Source: Chondrus crispus (taxonomy: Eukaryota; Rhodophyta; Florideophyceae; Gigartinales; Gigartinaceae). From it: DNA of 64,000 nucleotides. Made by a program: the position numbers and the translations under genes. Position 1 is the stretch's first letter, and each line of letters starts with the position of its first letter. Location: the NCBI RefSeq assembly GCF_000350225.1, contig NW_005178839.1, forward strand, positions 230,129 to 294,128. Reading direction: 5' to 3'. The notes below the pieces were generated by a model. It was not told the origin of the DNA and made no database searches. It saw nothing but the letters and a program-made list of their open reading frames with translations. This document shows positions 62,373 to 64,000 of the stretch, piece after piece.

Positions 62373-62416
62373 CCGCTGCGCTTCGTGGCTCAGTTCTACG
62401 CGCCGCCGGAGTCTGA

Positions 62417-63445
62417 ATGTCAGGCGGAGGAACTACTATCGCTGGTCTGATTCATCGCGCTCGGGCGCCCAACACCTGGAAATGCAATGAGCGATTCTGG
62501 CAGAAGTGGGCTAGGTTCTGTACTCTGGAAAGGATCGAACCATGGATTGCTGAAGAAGGATCTCTGTTCAGGTACCTCGGTTGGCACTTCGACTCAGGCA
62601 CGATTGCTGGGGGATCAGTCAAGAATTACATCTCAGTAGTGGTAACGGCCCACAAACGAGTCAAGTTGCCCGTGGAATACACCCCGCTCATCCAGCTCGC
62701 GTTGGCCGCCTACCAACAATCTGACCTAGATCGCCGCGCCGAAAACGACCCGGACGCACACAAGGAACGACGGGCCCTCCCGAGCACCATAGCCAAGAAA
62801 ATCTTCGACGCTGCTATGGCCGCTCCTGCTCTCAACCGTCAGTTGATTCGCAACGCTACTGCGGTTCTGGTTTCCTACGTCTTCTTCGAAAGGGGGGAAG
62901 CTGGCGCTGCGCTTCGCATGGACAACATTCAAGTTTCGGAACAATCGATTGACTTGGCAATTGCTTTACGGAAAAATCGGTCTCGCGTGGCACATACTCT
63001 ATCCTACACTAGGCTAGCTCCTGACAAGCCATCGCTCATCGACTTGGTCTTACGGTACGACCGTTACCGCCGAAACACCCGCTCCACAAGTCGCTACTAT
63101 TGGGACCTCCCGGGCCAACGGCTCACACCGTCATCGGCAAGCATCTCACGTTGGCTCCAAGCTTGCCTGACTCACGCTGGCGTCACTCCCCCTCCGCAAG
63201 TGTTGTGGTCCTCACACTCGCTTCGCATGGGTGCCGCATCGGAATGCGCTGCAACAGGAGTCCCTTCCTACCGCATTGGCATCTGGGGGGATTGGAGTGT
63301 CGCTCGCACAATGAAAGAATCCTATCTCGACGCTCGCGTACAGCCGTGCGAGGATTCCGTCTTCTTTTTCGGACACCTGTCCGAAATCTCGACTACTCCC
63401 TATGGAGTTTCTTCAACACTATTCAGTGCATTCATTGGCAATTGA
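62417..63445 (+). CDS. DIRS tyrosine recombinase (342 aa)
   Basis: Integrates the circular DNA form by site-specific recombination. The N-terminal core-binding part (about 1-110: NTWKCNERFWQKWARFC) is followed by the catalytic domain: first Arg in FFERGEAGAAL, HSLRMGAA (H-x-x-R), Trp in GDWS and the nucleophile Tyr in KESYLD. Intact. Start ATG 62417 overlaps a TGA (TGAATG). The last five codons and the stop fall in the repeat that begins the next copy. Confidence 0.9.
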   Translation: MSGGGTTIAGLIHRARAPNTWKCNERFWQKWARFCTLERIEPWIAEEGSLFRYLGWHFDSGTIAGGSVKNYISVVVTAHKRVKLPVEYTPLIQLALAAYQQSDLDRRAENDPDAHKERRALPSTIAKKIFDAAMAAPALNRQLIRNATAVLVSYVFFERGEAGAALRMDNIQVSEQSIDLAIALRKNRSRVAHTLSYTRLAPDKPSLIDLVLRYDRYRRNTRSTSRYYWDLPGQRLTPSSASISRWLQACLTHAGVTPPPQVLWSSHSLRMGAASECAATGVPSYRIGIWGDWSVARTMKESYLDARVQPCEDSVFFFGHLSEISTTPYGVSSTLFSAFIGN

Positions 63446-64000
63446 AAGGTGAATTTGGACAAGGGGGCTTTTCGGTTGGAACGCACGACAACTCAGCAGA
63501 AAGTGGAAAACAAGTGGACCATTTCAGCCGCACCAAGCCAAGTCAGGATGACTTGGCGACAAGTCAGCGCCAAGCCACACGCCATGATTTGGAATGATTC
63601 TTCGTTCCCGTAATGAAGGACTTGGCAAAAGCAAAAAATCAGCACCAAGTCACTAATGACTTGGTACTGTTTCTTCATTCGCGTAATCAACACTTGGCAG
63701 AAAATGAATCATCACCAAGTCACACGCAATGGTTTGGTACCCCCACTATGACTTGGAAATGATTGCGAATAATTCTTCATTCGCGTCATGGAACTTGGCA
63801 GAAATGGAAATTCGGCCACTGTCCGAAAACAGGGCTGTATAAGAGAGGCACGTCAAACTCTCTCACCACTCTTCTCTCTTCCTCAAGTCGTCGCTTGTTC
63901 TCGTTTCACAACTCAACAAGCTCCAGACGGATCATCGTCACGGCCGGCTCTCAACAAAATCGCGCATTATGCCTAATGCTGAAGAAGTCCAATCTTCGTC
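63425..64000 (+). mobile_element. Start of a second, tandem DIRS-like copy
   Basis: Repeats 58866-59441 with a single difference, including the promoter repeats, TATAAGAG and the first codons of ORF1 (ATG 63969). It runs off the window, so whether it is a full second copy or a long terminal direct repeat is open. Confidence 0.85.

Larger units (their letters stand above)
58866..63424 (+). mobile_element. DIRS-like tyrosine-recombinase retroelement, one unit (4559 bp)
   Basis: Carries a Gag-like ORF, an RT/RNase H ORF and a tyrosine recombinase, and no integrase or protease: the DIRS layout. The sequence from 58866 onward restarts at 63425, so two copies stand head to tail with a period of 4559 bp. 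The 576 bp that can be compared differ at one base (59056 A, 63615 G). RT has one in-frame stop. Confidence 0.9.

Overview
The window is eukaryotic nuclear DNA made mostly of nested transposable elements. About 41 kb of the left side is one stack of retrotransposons. The right side holds three apparently intact, intronless host genes (a hemerythrin-like or unknown protein, a copine and a DNAJC25-type J protein) among remnants of DNA transposons and a LINE, and ends in a DIRS-like tyrosine-recombinase retroelement. Intron-poor genes, very dense chromovirus, copia and DIRS elements, and primer sites matching eukaryotic tRNAs would fit a red alga of the florideophyte type. That taxonomic guess is inference with low confidence.

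Layout. An old Ty1/copia element (D, minus strand; 5' LTR near 40663-40939) was split by three chromodomain Ty3/gypsy elements, all inserted on the plus strand. Copy A (1-8118, 5' part outside the window) and copy C (24535-39037, target duplication TTAGC) belong to one family. Element B (8219-23085, 673-bp LTRs, target duplication CTTTT) belongs to a second family. The copia reading frame can be followed across each insertion point. To the right lie a PIF/Harbinger transposon (43108-46257) interrupted by a solo LTR related to element B, the unknown gene at 47785, a decayed pogo/Tigger transposase (51074-52543), a decayed LINE (52766-54600), the copine (55174-57126), the J protein (57395-58330, minus), and a 4559-bp DIRS-like unit (58866-63424) followed head to tail by the start of a second copy.

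Most interesting. Both Ty3/gypsy families carry an unusual 5-6 kb module between pol and the 3' LTR, with a long open reading frame on the opposite strand (554 codons in A, 863 in B, broken in C) that starts about 60-125 bp from the 3' LTR. The A and B antisense proteins share a motif block with identical spacing, which suggests a common antisense accessory gene. In element B this module is bracketed by two nearly identical polypurine tracts. Element B is also packed with short perfect hairpins, including LTR hairpins that keep pairing through compensatory changes in a diverged solo LTR, and it has a plausible -1 frameshift signal at the gag/pol junction. The modules also seem to carry captured host-gene pieces: WD40 repeats in C and a two-exon fragment in B.
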